A stretch of 64,000 nt of DNA, from assembly GCA_050951465.1 (NCBI GenBank), contig JBMNJC010000015.1, positions 89,381 through 153,380 of the forward strand, read 5' to 3'. The stretch's first letter is position 1. Each line of letters opens with the position of its first letter. This document shows positions 16,418 to 24,986 of the stretch, in pieces. The notes under the pieces are model-generated. The model was given only the letters and a program-made list of their open reading frames with translations. It was not told the DNA's origin and ran no database searches. Both the position numbers and the translations under genes were made by a program. Source of the stretch: JAAZHD01 sp012510895. GTDB taxonomy: Bacteria > Bacillota > Clostridia > Caldicoprobacterales > DTU083.

Positions 16418-16833
16418 GAACTGTTATTTTAACTATATTGACGGGATTGGCCGGCGGCCTGGCAGTAGGCGCAAGCGTAAGTGCTTTTATAACGGTTTTG
16501 GGACTGCCAAGTTTTATTGTCAGATGGAGCAGGACACCCAAGCATACCCTGGGCTATCAGGTATGCCTGGTGCTGGGCGGGCTCTTTTCCTGCCTCGTAT
16601 ATTTCACCGGTTTTTCAACTAAATATATGAGTTTCTTAATAATTCCTCTGGGCTTCTTACTGGGCATCTTTGTTGGAATGGTAGCCGCGGCCTTAACTGA
16701 GACTTTCGACATTATAACCATTGTTGCCTTTAAGCTTAAAATAGCTCATCTGGTATATCTCATTATTCTCTTTGTAATTTTGGGAAAAATAGGGGGATCA
16801 TTGTTTTACTTCCTGATCCCCAGTTATTTTTAG
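16414..16833 (+). CDS. spoVAB: Stage V sporulation protein AB
   Basis: The 139-residue, very hydrophobic protein has four or five membrane helices and matches SpoVAB (about 141 residues in Bacillus). GLAGGLAVGASVSAFITVLG opens the protein, and PLGFLLGIFVGMVAAALTETFDI is the conserved C-terminal part. The TTG start overlaps the spoVAA stop. The rest of the spoVA operon (C, D, E, F) does not follow; a convergent PBP gene begins its stop codon five bases later, so those genes must lie elsewhere. Confidence 0.88.
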   Translation: MRTVILTILTGLAGGLAVGASVSAFITVLGLPSFIVRWSRTPKHTLGYQVCLVLGGLFSCLVYFTGFSTKYMSFLIIPLGFLLGIFVGMVAAALTETFDIITIVAFKLKIAHLVYLIILFVILGKIGGSLFYFLIPSYF

Positions 16834-16837
16834 ATTA

Positions 16838-19744
16838 TTAATGATTTCCGTTATTCCCGTTATTCCCATTATTTCCATTATTGCCGTTATTGCCGTTATT
16901 GCCGTTATTCCCGCCGTTGTTATTACCGGGCGGCGGAGTGGGTGTGGGTTTGGGCTTATTTATTTCATTCCAGAAGTTGGCGTCAAATATGCTGTCATAC
17001 AATCTTTGCAGTTCATTTAATGCTTTGTTGATTTCATCCGCTTTGAACGGAGGAATTTCAGTATAATAGGGTTGTCCTTCTTCCGGCGGCTTTAATGTAT
17101 TTGATTTCAAAGTTTCGTTCAGTGCGGATACAGCCTTGCTTAAAGCCTCTTTTTCGCCTTGAGTCAGGTAGCTGCCATACCGGTTAATGTTATCAGTAAT
17201 CTGCGAAATCAGATGTTCTGCCTGTAAGATTAACTCGTTTCTCAGCTGTTCAGTGTCCTTCCATTGGGCGGTATGAAGCGGGCAGAACTGTTCTCTGTGA
17301 TCCGGATTGTTATAATCCAGTTTTTCCAGATCAGCCAGACTTCTGAAGGCCCCGGGTATAATCTTTTCCAATTCTTCGTCATCCAGTTTCTGATAAACCG
17401 AGTTTTCAGGGATTACAACCACAGATCGGGTAATCAGATGGTCTTCCGGACAGTATGGAGACGGAAGCTTGCCTGAAAAGGCACAAATCTTAACCGTTTG
17501 ATGCATATTGCATTTTTCCTTGGGTACAGCTTCGGAAGGGAAGTATTCCTTAGTTGTCTTATCACAGTCACTGTTGGGCAGCAGCCCTGAAACAGCGCAT
17601 ACCTCAACCGTCTTTACTCCTTCCGGTATTTCTTCGTAAAACGGTATATTTTCCAAACCTTCATGAATCTTTTCCATAAAGGCCTTCCACAAGGGAGCTG
17701 CAGCCCTTCCGCCGGTTGAACCGTCCTCCAGGGGTATACTGTGGGTGTCATGGGCAATTACCACCGTGGCAGTGTAGTAGGGTGTATATCCTGCAAAGAA
17801 GACTCCCTGATGTCCGGTATTGGTACCGGTTTTGCCTGCAATGGACATATTGCTGAAATTAGCACTGTGGCCTGTTCCTTCGCTGCTTTTTACCACCTTG
17901 CTGAGCCAGTCGGTAATGATAAAAGCAGTGCTTTCCTTAAATGCAGCTACAGTAAGATTATTTGTTTTATCCAGAATCACTTTTCCGTCCTTATCCAACA
18001 CCCGTTTAATAGATGTAGGTTCCTTATAGACGCCGTGATTAGCTAATGTTCCATAGGCAGCTGTTATTTCAATCATATTGATGGGATCACTGCCCAAAGA
18101 CAGACTGGACGGGGTCGCAGTGCTGCTGTCCACATAATTTTTGGATGTGATGCCCATTTCCTTCAGCTTGTTTATGGAATATACCATTCCCACCCGTTCT
18201 GTCAGGGTTCGGGCAGAGGATACATTGTAAGATTTCAGGACGGCTCTTGAAGCAGGAGTGGGGCCATAAAAGCGTGAGGTGTTGTAATTGCTCGGGTATG
18301 ATTCCTTGCCGTCAACGATCCATCCTTTCATGGGCACAGGAACGTCTTCTATAATTATTCCGCCGGGATATCCCGCTTCAATGAATGGCGCATAAACGGC
18401 CAAGGGTTTTATGGCCGAGCCGGGTGACCATGCCTGATTGGCCCTGTTGGTCCAGAAACGCTCCTGGGGCTCCATTCTTCCCCCGACCATGGCTTTAAGT
18501 TCGCCTGTACTGTGATCAAGCACGACTGCTGCTGCCTGGGGCTGGGGAATGTCAATGACCCGATCCCCGTTTTTTACCCGCCTTACGCTGTGCTTGCTGT
18601 GTTTTGTTTTGGGATATTTATTGTAGTTATATATGGTATCTTCCAATATGGACTGTATATTTGTATCCAGGGTTGTATATATATGAAGGCCTCCGGTCAG
18701 AATCAGGTTGTTGGCTTCCTTTTCATCCCAGCCGTACAGGGCTATCAGTTCATTTCTTAAGTCTTCAATCACATATTCTATGAAGTATGGATAGTCATAC
18801 AGCTTCTGATGGCTTGACTCTTCCAGAACAGTAAAGCCTTCATTCCTTGGGCTGTCCGGGTTCTTTTCATCGAATCTGGCACTTTCATATTCCGCCTTGG
18901 TAATAAAACCATTGTCATACATGAGTCTTAATACAAGGTTGGCTCTTTCATAGGTAACCTCGGGTTGATTTCTTGAGTAAAAATTAAGCCTCGGGTCATA
19001 CCTGTAGGGGTTTTTTGTAATTCCAACAAGGACGGCACATTCCCGAAGGTTTAACTGGTTCAGTTCTTTTCCGAAATAATTAAGGGCAGCAGCTTTTATT
19101 CCGTAATTTCCGCTTCCCAGATAAATGGTGTTCAGATAGGCTTCAAGAATTTCTTCCTTATTATATTCCTTTTCCAATTGAATGGCAAGGTAAGCCTCCT
19201 GAATTTTCCGCTTATAGGTCCGTTCCGGACTGAGAAGGGTATTTTTGATAAGCTGCTGTGTAAGGGTGCTGCCCCCTTGTACCGCTTCATTTCTCAGGTT
19301 GTTGATAAATGCACCGGCCAGACGCTTGTAGTCAAGACCATTGTGAGAATAAAACCGTATATCTTCAGTTGCTATCAATGCCTGCTGTACGTATAAGGGA
19401 ATCTCGCTTAAGGGTGCCCATATACGATGTTCAAGGCCCTTGTATTCAGTAATTAAGTTTCCTTCGCTGTCATATATGAAGGATGTAAGACTTTGATCTT
19501 CAATTTTTGCAATGTCCAGTTTCGGAGTGCCGTCTACGTAGGCCTTGGCTACGCCCAGCACAGCACCGAATCCCGCAAAACCAATAATGAGAATTGCAAT
19601 TATAAAGAGCTTAATGCAGGCAACAAATACGGACAGGAAGAAATTTGGTTCCTTTTTTCGCTTGGTGAATGAATTATTTAAAAGCTGTCTAAACTTGCCG
19701 GCTTTTTTATTCTCACCTTTTTTATTATTTAAATGTGTATTCAT
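16838..19744 (-). CDS. Class A penicillin-binding protein with Cys-containing C-terminal region and Asn/Gly repeat tail
   Basis: The 968-residue enzyme builds and cross-links peptidoglycan. Order: basic cytoplasmic N-terminus; membrane helix (FVACIKLFIIAILIIGFAGF); GT51 domain (ATEDIRFYSHNGLD, GGSTLTQQLIKN); transpeptidase with SPGSAIKP, SYN and KTGTNTG. A Cys-containing segment follows (VCAVSGLLPNSDC, ICAFSGKLPSPYC), then a helical stretch, and a tail of NNG repeats. ATG 19744 has GGAGG five bases upstream. It is a paralogue of the PBP at 6.0-8.7 kb but differs in its C-terminal domains. Its stop lies five bases from spoVAB, tail to tail, without a visible terminator. Confidence 0.93.
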   Translation of the reverse strand: MNTHLNNKKGENKKAGKFRQLLNNSFTKRKKEPNFFLSVFVACIKLFIIAILIIGFAGFGAVLGVAKAYVDGTPKLDIAKIEDQSLTSFIYDSEGNLITEYKGLEHRIWAPLSEIPLYVQQALIATEDIRFYSHNGLDYKRLAGAFINNLRNEAVQGGSTLTQQLIKNTLLSPERTYKRKIQEAYLAIQLEKEYNKEEILEAYLNTIYLGSGNYGIKAAALNYFGKELNQLNLRECAVLVGITKNPYRYDPRLNFYSRNQPEVTYERANLVLRLMYDNGFITKAEYESARFDEKNPDSPRNEGFTVLEESSHQKLYDYPYFIEYVIEDLRNELIALYGWDEKEANNLILTGGLHIYTTLDTNIQSILEDTIYNYNKYPKTKHSKHSVRRVKNGDRVIDIPQPQAAAVVLDHSTGELKAMVGGRMEPQERFWTNRANQAWSPGSAIKPLAVYAPFIEAGYPGGIIIEDVPVPMKGWIVDGKESYPSNYNTSRFYGPTPASRAVLKSYNVSSARTLTERVGMVYSINKLKEMGITSKNYVDSSTATPSSLSLGSDPINMIEITAAYGTLANHGVYKEPTSIKRVLDKDGKVILDKTNNLTVAAFKESTAFIITDWLSKVVKSSEGTGHSANFSNMSIAGKTGTNTGHQGVFFAGYTPYYTATVVIAHDTHSIPLEDGSTGGRAAAPLWKAFMEKIHEGLENIPFYEEIPEGVKTVEVCAVSGLLPNSDCDKTTKEYFPSEAVPKEKCNMHQTVKICAFSGKLPSPYCPEDHLITRSVVVIPENSVYQKLDDEELEKIIPGAFRSLADLEKLDYNNPDHREQFCPLHTAQWKDTEQLRNELILQAEHLISQITDNINRYGSYLTQGEKEALSKAVSALNETLKSNTLKPPEEGQPYYTEIPPFKADEINKALNELQRLYDSIFDANFWNEINKPKPTPTPPPGNNNGGNNGNNGNNGNNGNNGNNGNNGNH
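16847..16921 (-). repeat. Nine-base tandem repeats coding for the NNG tail of the PBP
   Basis: Units close to TTATTGCCG / TTATTCCCG are repeated about eight times with small changes. On the minus strand they encode Asn-Asn-Gly triplets. Such arrays readily change copy number. Confidence 0.8.
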
Positions 19745-19894
19745 AAAGCCTCCAAATTTATACTTTTTTATTACTTGACTCCAATTGATTCTATCTGCTG
19801 ATTTTTCTTGTTTTCAGTATAGCATATAGATGGCTGTAGTGTGTTAATATTTTATAACGGCTATATTAATTTGTAAAGCCTATATAGGTTGTTG

Positions 19895-19923
19895 TCACAT
19901 TTCCCGCTCTCTATACATAAATA
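19895..19923 (+). promoter_or_regulatory. Candidate sigma-E promoter for yunB
   Basis: TCACATT at 19895-19901 and CATAAATA at 19916-19923, 14 bases apart, fit the sigma-E consensus KMATATT-N14-15-CATACAHT closely. The leader to ATG 19943 would be only about 13 bases, with the GGAGG at its very start. Confidence 0.45.
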
Positions 19924-19942
19924 TAAAAGGGGAGGTGTTTTT

Positions 19943-20602
19943 ATGCTGCAGAGAAACCCCGGATGTAAAGTCATTATAGTTGTATTAAGCCTGATTTTTT
20001 TTGCCCTCCTTTTATTTATGCTTATAGATCTGGGCATTAAGCCCACAATTATTGCAATGTCCGAAGCCAAGGTTGAATACATAGCGGTATTGGCCATGAA
20101 CAATGCGGTCAGCAAGGTACTTAGCGATAATGTAAAATATACAGATTTAACGGATGTATTAACCGATAAAGACGGGAAAATTTCCATGATACAATATAAC
20201 ACAATTATGATTAACAATCTCTCCAGAGAAACCTCCACGGCAGCTCAGGATGAAATACGCACATTGGGTGCAGAGGGCATCAGTGTGCCGTTGGGCTCCA
20301 TCACCAAGTCAAAGCTGCTCTCCGGCTGGGGGCCTGCCATTAAGGTCAGAATCATTCCGGTAGGGTCGGTATCCACAAATTTCAGCGATGAATTCAGGCA
20401 GGCAGGAATCAACCAGACCAGACATAAAATATACCTTGAATTAAAAACCCAAGTCAGAATAGTTGTACCCTTGGGAAGTGATACCATAACCGTTTCCACC
20501 AAAGTGCCCATTTCAGAAACCATTATTGTCGGAGAAGTGCCTGATACATACATAAATGTCCAGGATGAAGAACAGATGCTCAACCTGGTTCCCATCGAAT
20601 GA
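19943..20602 (+). CDS. yunB: Sporulation protein YunB
   Basis: The 219-residue protein has one N-terminal membrane helix (about 9-29, VIIVVLSLIFFALLLFMLIDL) and an extracytoplasmic domain. The family pattern is visible: EAKVEYIAVLAMNNAV, SVPLGSITKSKLLSGWGPAIKVRIIPVGSV, and LELKTQVRIVVPLGSDTITVSTKVPISETIIVG.VP.TY. YunB belongs to the mother-cell sporulation set in Bacillus. ATG 19943 follows GGGGAGG. It is divergent from the PBP gene. Confidence 0.88.
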   Translation: MLQRNPGCKVIIVVLSLIFFALLLFMLIDLGIKPTIIAMSEAKVEYIAVLAMNNAVSKVLSDNVKYTDLTDVLTDKDGKISMIQYNTIMINNLSRETSTAAQDEIRTLGAEGISVPLGSITKSKLLSGWGPAIKVRIIPVGSVSTNFSDEFRQAGINQTRHKIYLELKTQVRIVVPLGSDTITVSTKVPISETIIVGEVPDTYINVQDEEQMLNLVPIE

Positions 20603-20688
20603 AAACTAATATGATGCGCCTGCCTTTACAGGGATAGCTTCCTGTGATATTATTAATTAAGCATTTTCCCGATGTAGGAGGTAATTTA

Positions 20689-21432
20689 ATGGCCGGTCAT
20701 TCCAAATGGGCAAATATTAAACATAAAAAAGAGAAAAGCGACGCAAAAAAGAGCAAGATATTCAGTAAAATCGGCAGGGAGATCGCTGTTGCCGTTAAAG
20801 TAGGCGGAGGCGGCGACCCGGAAGCCAATTCAAGGTTAAAAGATGCCATTGCCAAGGCAAAAGCAAATAATATGCCCAATGAGAATATAATGCGAAGCAT
20901 TAAGAGAGCTACCGGAGAATTGGGTTCGGTCAACTACGAAGAAGTTATCTATGAAGGCTATGGTCCCTATGGAGTGGCAGTCATTGTTGAGGTGCTTACA
21001 GATAACAGGAACAGAACAGCAAGTGAAATTCGTTATATTTTTGATCGAAATGAAGGCAGCCTGGGTTCAACAGGCTGTGTCGCCTGGATGTTTGACCGCA
21101 AAGGCGTGCTTGTTATAGAAAACAATGACAACATTGATGAAGAAGAGTTGATGATGACTGCTATAGATGCCGGTGCAGAAGATGTATCAGAGGAAGACGG
21201 CATCTTTGAAATTATAACCGATCCCAGTGTATATTCATCTGTTCGCGAAGAACTTGAAAAAAACGGTTACAGCTTTCTTTCAGCAGAGGTTGAGAGGGTT
21301 CCACAAAACACTGTAAAACTTGATGCTGAGCAGGCAGAGCGCATCATGAAACTGATAGATATGATGGAAGACAATGATGACGTTCAGAATGTATACCATA
21401 ATGCAGAATTTCCTGATGACTTTGAAGGCTGA
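20689..21432 (+). CDS. YebC/PmpR-family protein (TACO1)
   Basis: The 247-residue protein begins with the unmistakable MAGHSKWANIKHKKEKSDAK, the family signature, followed by SKIGREIAVAVKVGGGGDPE and the acidic C-terminal pattern. Members were described as DNA-binding transcription regulators; some act at the ribosome to ease translation of proline-rich stretches. ATG 20689 follows AGGAGGTAATTT. It lies between yunB and an amidase-domain gene. Confidence 0.93.
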   Translation: MAGHSKWANIKHKKEKSDAKKSKIFSKIGREIAVAVKVGGGGDPEANSRLKDAIAKAKANNMPNENIMRSIKRATGELGSVNYEEVIYEGYGPYGVAVIVEVLTDNRNRTASEIRYIFDRNEGSLGSTGCVAWMFDRKGVLVIENNDNIDEEELMMTAIDAGAEDVSEEDGIFEIITDPSVYSSVREELEKNGYSFLSAEVERVPQNTVKLDAEQAERIMKLIDMMEDNDDVQNVYHNAEFPDDFEG

Positions 21433-21556
21433 AATGGGCTGCCGGAAACCAGGATAAGACTGTGATGCAGCCCTGTCAGATGAATAATGTGGCAGGAAGG
21501 GCTTCCCGTGCATAGTATATTAGCAAAATACATATGCAGAGGAGGCCTTTTATCTT

Positions 21557-22084
21557 ATGAGTATGATTCAAGGGTTTTCTGCCGGCTGGATTCCCTATGA
21601 CAGGGAAAAAGCCGTGCTCTATGCCAATACATGGGCATTGGGCAGGAATCCTCAGTATTATGATTATTCCCATTTAGGGGGAGACTGTACCAATTTCATA
21701 TCCCAGTGCATCCATGCCGGAGGAGGCGTTATGAATTATACTCCTAATACAGGCTGGTACTACAGAAATGCCAATGATAAGGCCCCGGCCTGGACGGGTG
21801 TTCCATATCTGGCTGATTTTCTTCTCCGAAAAAGCGGAGGACCGGGGCCTGCAGGGAGAATAGCTGACATTGGTGAACTTGAACCCGGAGACATTATTCA
21901 GCTGGCTTTTTATGAAAACCGGAGGTTCAGCCATTCCCTGATTATAGTGGAATGCGGCAATCCTCCTTTGGTAGAAAAAATATATATAAACACTCACAGC
22001 TATGACAGGAAGCGCTATCCCCTGACGAATTATTTCTGGAGCAGAATACAGTTTATAAAAATACTAGGTTCTTATGGTGTATAG
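21557..22084 (+). CDS. Putative amidase-domain protein (Amidase_6 type)
   Basis: The 175-residue protein consists of one domain with the Amidase_6 pattern: YDREKAVLYANTWALGRNPQY (15-35), GGDCTNFISQCIHAGGG (about 42-58, Cys45 the likely nucleophile) and RFSHSLIIVE with the likely catalytic His. This is a papain-like amidase or peptidase fold, often found in sporulating Firmicutes. There is no signal peptide, so it would act in the cytoplasm of mother cell or forespore unless released otherwise. AGAGGAGG precedes ATG 21557 at a longish distance. Substrate unknown. Confidence 0.75.
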   Translation: MSMIQGFSAGWIPYDREKAVLYANTWALGRNPQYYDYSHLGGDCTNFISQCIHAGGGVMNYTPNTGWYYRNANDKAPAWTGVPYLADFLLRKSGGPGPAGRIADIGELEPGDIIQLAFYENRRFSHSLIIVECGNPPLVEKIYINTHSYDRKRYPLTNYFWSRIQFIKILGSYGV

Positions 22085-22155
22085 TATGCATCATGAATAA
22101 AATGAAAATTATTGGTAAAACTATAACCCCAGGAAGTTAATTCGGAGGGATTATA

Positions 22156-22743
22156 GTGTTTTTTTATAAACTTAGAAGAGGATTGCTCATAGCAATCAGT
22201 ATGTCATTGGTTTTTACAATAGGTGTACTGGCTTACGGATATAAAAAACGCATTCCCCAAATAAACAATTTGCTTGATTCCTTCATGGGACGGGAAGAAG
22301 TCTTTCCTTTAAGCCTTTCTCCGATTGAAGCTGATATTCCGAAAACCACTGACAAAACCCTTATTAAGCTGGAACGCCATTATACAGCCTGCAGTCATCT
22401 GCTTACAGAAGAGCATCCCATAGAAAACAGATATGCAGGAAGGACTGAAGGGGAACTGGCAGCCATCTTTCCCAACTGGCAGCTCAGAAGTTTTACATCT
22501 GAAAAGGTTGTTTTCCGCATATTAATAGACGGCTACTGTCCTGATCACTTTATTATTAAGGAAGAAGGAGGTTATTTAGTCATCTTCCGCCCTGATAAGG
22601 ATACGGGAATTCCCTTGGTTGTAGAGGCCACTACCGTTCCTTTGGACAGGCTGAGTTATGATATGCAGGAAAAGGCGGCAGAAGGAATTGTGGCCGATTC
22701 CATAGAAGAAGTGGAACAGATAATGGAGAATCTGGGCAGCTGA
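22156..22743 (+). CDS. BofC-like protein
   Basis: The 195-residue protein has a membrane helix or signal anchor at about 9-27 (GLLIAISMSLVFTIGVLAYGY). The C-terminal half follows the BofC pattern: a LERHY strand, FPNWQLRSFTSEKVVFRILIDG, a YLVIFRPD strand, VPLDRLSYDMQEKAAEGI, and a closing helix SIEEVEQIMENLGS. Bacillus BofC is a forespore-secreted inhibitor of SpoIVB signalling at the sigma-K checkpoint. GTG 22156 has GGAGGG six bases upstream. Its neighbours yunB and the amidase support a sporulation role. Confidence 0.68.
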   Translation: MFFYKLRRGLLIAISMSLVFTIGVLAYGYKKRIPQINNLLDSFMGREEVFPLSLSPIEADIPKTTDKTLIKLERHYTACSHLLTEEHPIENRYAGRTEGELAAIFPNWQLRSFTSEKVVFRILIDGYCPDHFIIKEEGGYLVIFRPDKDTGIPLVVEATTVPLDRLSYDMQEKAAEGIVADSIEEVEQIMENLGS

Positions 22744-22766
22744 GCTTATATAATAAATAATTATAT

Positions 22767-22796
22767 TTGAACGCTGAATATTTTCTCAGCGTTTAA
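22767..22796 (+). terminator. Possible terminator between bofC-like gene and proB
   Basis: AACGCTGA (22770-22777) pairs with TCAGCGTT (22786-22793), extended by three weaker pairs, with an eight-base loop. The T-tract after it is poor, so termination may be partial. Confidence 0.5.
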
Positions 22797-22825
22797 TTGC
22801 TATTCTTTTTAAAAGGTAGTAAGAT
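22797..22825 (+). promoter_or_regulatory. Candidate sigma-A promoter for proBA
   Basis: TTGCTA at 22797-22802, 17-base spacer, TAAGAT at 22820-22825. Each hexamer matches consensus at 4 of 6, so this is tentative. Confidence 0.4.
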
Positions 22826-22869
22826 AGAGAAAAAGAACTCCGTCTGAGGGTATAGGGGGTACGATTTTT

Positions 22870-23685
22870 TTGACCGAAACTATTGACAGAATCCGAGCAG
22901 CTAAAACAATAATTGTTAAGGTTGGCACTTCTACTATTACACATCCAACCGGGAAACTTAACCTGATGATTATAGAGAAGCTGGTTCGGGTTCTTTCTGA
23001 TTTAAAAAACCAGGGTAAAAATGTTATATTGGTCACTTCAGGTGCAATTGGAGTAGGCAGGGCAAAAATGAATCTAAACAGGCGTCCGGATTCAATTCCG
23101 GAAAAACAGGCCTTGGCTGCAATCGGCCAGGTCCACCTGATGCATATCTATTCCAAGTTTTTTGCAGAATACGGGCAAACTGTATCCCAGGTTTTGTTGA
23201 CCAAGGATGTACTGGATGCAGGGGAAAGAGAAGCAAATGCAATTAACACCTTTCAGACACTGATTCGTTACGGCAGCATACCAATAGTCAATGAAAACGA
23301 TACTATTTCAATAGAACAGATCCAATTCGGTGATAATGACACCTTATCTGCCATTGTTGCCGTCTTGGTAAAGGCCGATCTTTTAATACTTTTATCCGAT
23401 ATAGACGGACTTTATAACAAGGATCCCAACAAATACCCGGATGCTGAGCTGATTCACATTGTTAAAGGCATAACTGATGAAATCATAAAGGCGTGCGGGA
23501 GCAGTCACAGTGATTTCGGTACCGGAGGCATGAAAACTAAGATAGCTGCCGCTCAGCTTTGTCATGAGCATTTTATACCCATGGTAATTGCAAACGGAGA
23601 TGACCCGTATAATATTTACAGGATTCTGGAAGGAGAGAAGGTAGGAACCTTGTTTATACCTGATAAGGAGGTTGTGAAAGTATGA
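22870..23685 (+). CDS. proB: Glutamate 5-kinase
   Basis: The 271-residue amino acid kinase phosphorylates L-glutamate, the first step of proline synthesis. Visible motifs: VKVGTSTIT (17-25), VTSGAIGVGRAKM, NENDTIS and FGDNDTLSAIVA (substrate binding), ILLSDIDGLYNKDP and GTGGMKTKIAAAQ (nucleotide site). The C-terminal PUA domain of Gram-negative ProB is absent, giving the short form. The TTG start at 22870 is supported by GGGGG ten bases upstream. It overlaps proA by four bases. Confidence 0.93.
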   Translation: MTETIDRIRAAKTIIVKVGTSTITHPTGKLNLMIIEKLVRVLSDLKNQGKNVILVTSGAIGVGRAKMNLNRRPDSIPEKQALAAIGQVHLMHIYSKFFAEYGQTVSQVLLTKDVLDAGEREANAINTFQTLIRYGSIPIVNENDTISIEQIQFGDNDTLSAIVAVLVKADLLILLSDIDGLYNKDPNKYPDAELIHIVKGITDEIIKACGSSHSDFGTGGMKTKIAAAQLCHEHFIPMVIANGDDPYNIYRILEGEKVGTLFIPDKEVVKV

Positions 23686-24926
23686 GCGATATTCGCAAAC
23701 AGGCATACAAGGCCAAGGAAGCTTCCCGAAATCTTGCCTGCCTGTCTACAGCAGTTAAGGATGCAGCCCTGGAAGCCATGGCAGCCGCGCTGGAAGAAAA
23801 TATAGACCAGATTCTTAAGGAAAACGGTAAAGACGTGGAAGCCGCTGCAGCTGCCGGCAGACCAAAGGCTCTTATAGACCGGCTTATGCTCAATCAGGAG
23901 CGTATTAAAAGCATGGCGGAAGGTCTGAGACAGATTAGAGCCTTGGCTGATCCTGTGGGTGAAATCGTCTCCGGCTGGACCAGACCCAACGGCCTTGAGA
24001 TTTCCCAGCGCAGGGTGCCCCTGGGCGTTGTGGGAATCATCTATGAAGCCCGCCCTAATGTAACAGCAGATGCTGCAGGCTTATGCATAAAAACCGCCAA
24101 TGCAGTTGTACTGAAAGGCGGATCTGAAGCGATTAATTCCAACCAGGCAATTGTTGATATTTTGTGTAAAGCTGCCTACGGAGCGGGTATTCCTGAAGGA
24201 GCCATACAGTTTATAAGCAGTACTGACCGCAGTAGCGTTATTGAACTAATTGGATTAAACGGTATTGTAGACGTGGTAATTCCGCGGGGCGGTGCCGGTC
24301 TTATCAAGGCAGTTGTGGAAAACGCCAAGGTACCGGTAATTGAAACCGGAGTAGGGAACTGTCATGTATATATAGACGGAGAATGCGATTTCCAAATGGC
24401 TTTGGATATAATAGTCAATGCAAAAACCCAGCGGCCGGGTGTATGCAATGCTGCTGAGACCCTGCTTATCGATCGCAGGATAGCCGGCAAGCTGCTGCCC
24501 CTGATAGCAGAAAAACTGCAGAAACATGGGGTGGAACTCAGAGGTGATGAGGAAAGCAGGCAGATATTGAAAGATATTACTCCCGCCGTTGAGGAAGACT
24601 GGTATACTGAATACCTGGATCTGATTATGGCTGTTAAGGTTGTGGATGGTGTCGATGAAGCCATTGCCCATATAACGAAATATGGAACAGGACATTCAGA
24701 GGCCATTGTTACCGCTAATTACCATAACGGTCGGAAATTCATCAGGGAAGTGGATGCAGCCGCAGTATATTTGAATGCTTCCACCCGATTTACCGATGGA
24801 TTTGAATACGGATTCGGTGCAGAAATCGGAATCAGTACTCAAAAGCTGCATGCACGAGGTCCTATGGGGCTTAAAGAACTGACTACTATTAAATATGTAG
24901 TAACAGGTAATGGACATGTACGCTGA
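23682..24926 (+). CDS. proA: Glutamate-5-semialdehyde dehydrogenase (gamma-glutamyl phosphate reductase)
   Basis: The 414-residue enzyme makes glutamate-5-semialdehyde with NADPH, the second proline step. VPLGVVGIIYEARPNVT (about 111-127) and the catalytic-cysteine loop NAKTQRPGVCNAAETLL (Cys near 253) are diagnostic, as is YGTGHSEAIVT near 342. AAGGAGG lies just before the ATG inside the proB end; the four-base overlap indicates coupled translation. Confidence 0.95.
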   Translation: MSDIRKQAYKAKEASRNLACLSTAVKDAALEAMAAALEENIDQILKENGKDVEAAAAAGRPKALIDRLMLNQERIKSMAEGLRQIRALADPVGEIVSGWTRPNGLEISQRRVPLGVVGIIYEARPNVTADAAGLCIKTANAVVLKGGSEAINSNQAIVDILCKAAYGAGIPEGAIQFISSTDRSSVIELIGLNGIVDVVIPRGGAGLIKAVVENAKVPVIETGVGNCHVYIDGECDFQMALDIIVNAKTQRPGVCNAAETLLIDRRIAGKLLPLIAEKLQKHGVELRGDEESRQILKDITPAVEEDWYTEYLDLIMAVKVVDGVDEAIAHITKYGTGHSEAIVTANYHNGRKFIREVDAAAVYLNASTRFTDGFEYGFGAEIGISTQKLHARGPMGLKELTTIKYVVTGNGHVR

Positions 24927-24986
24927 ACTTTAAGAAACATCAGTAAAGATTAAAAACTGAAACATACAAAAGAATACAGGGGGTCA

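Noticed and set aside
16847..16921. CRISPR-like repeat array
   Set aside because: The nine-base units are in frame and encode Asn-Asn-Gly in a PBP tail, with no spacers.
22744..22869. T-box or proline-responsive leader before proB
   Set aside because: The 126-base gap holds only a short hairpin and a promoter-like sequence; no T-box sequence or specifier structure is seen.
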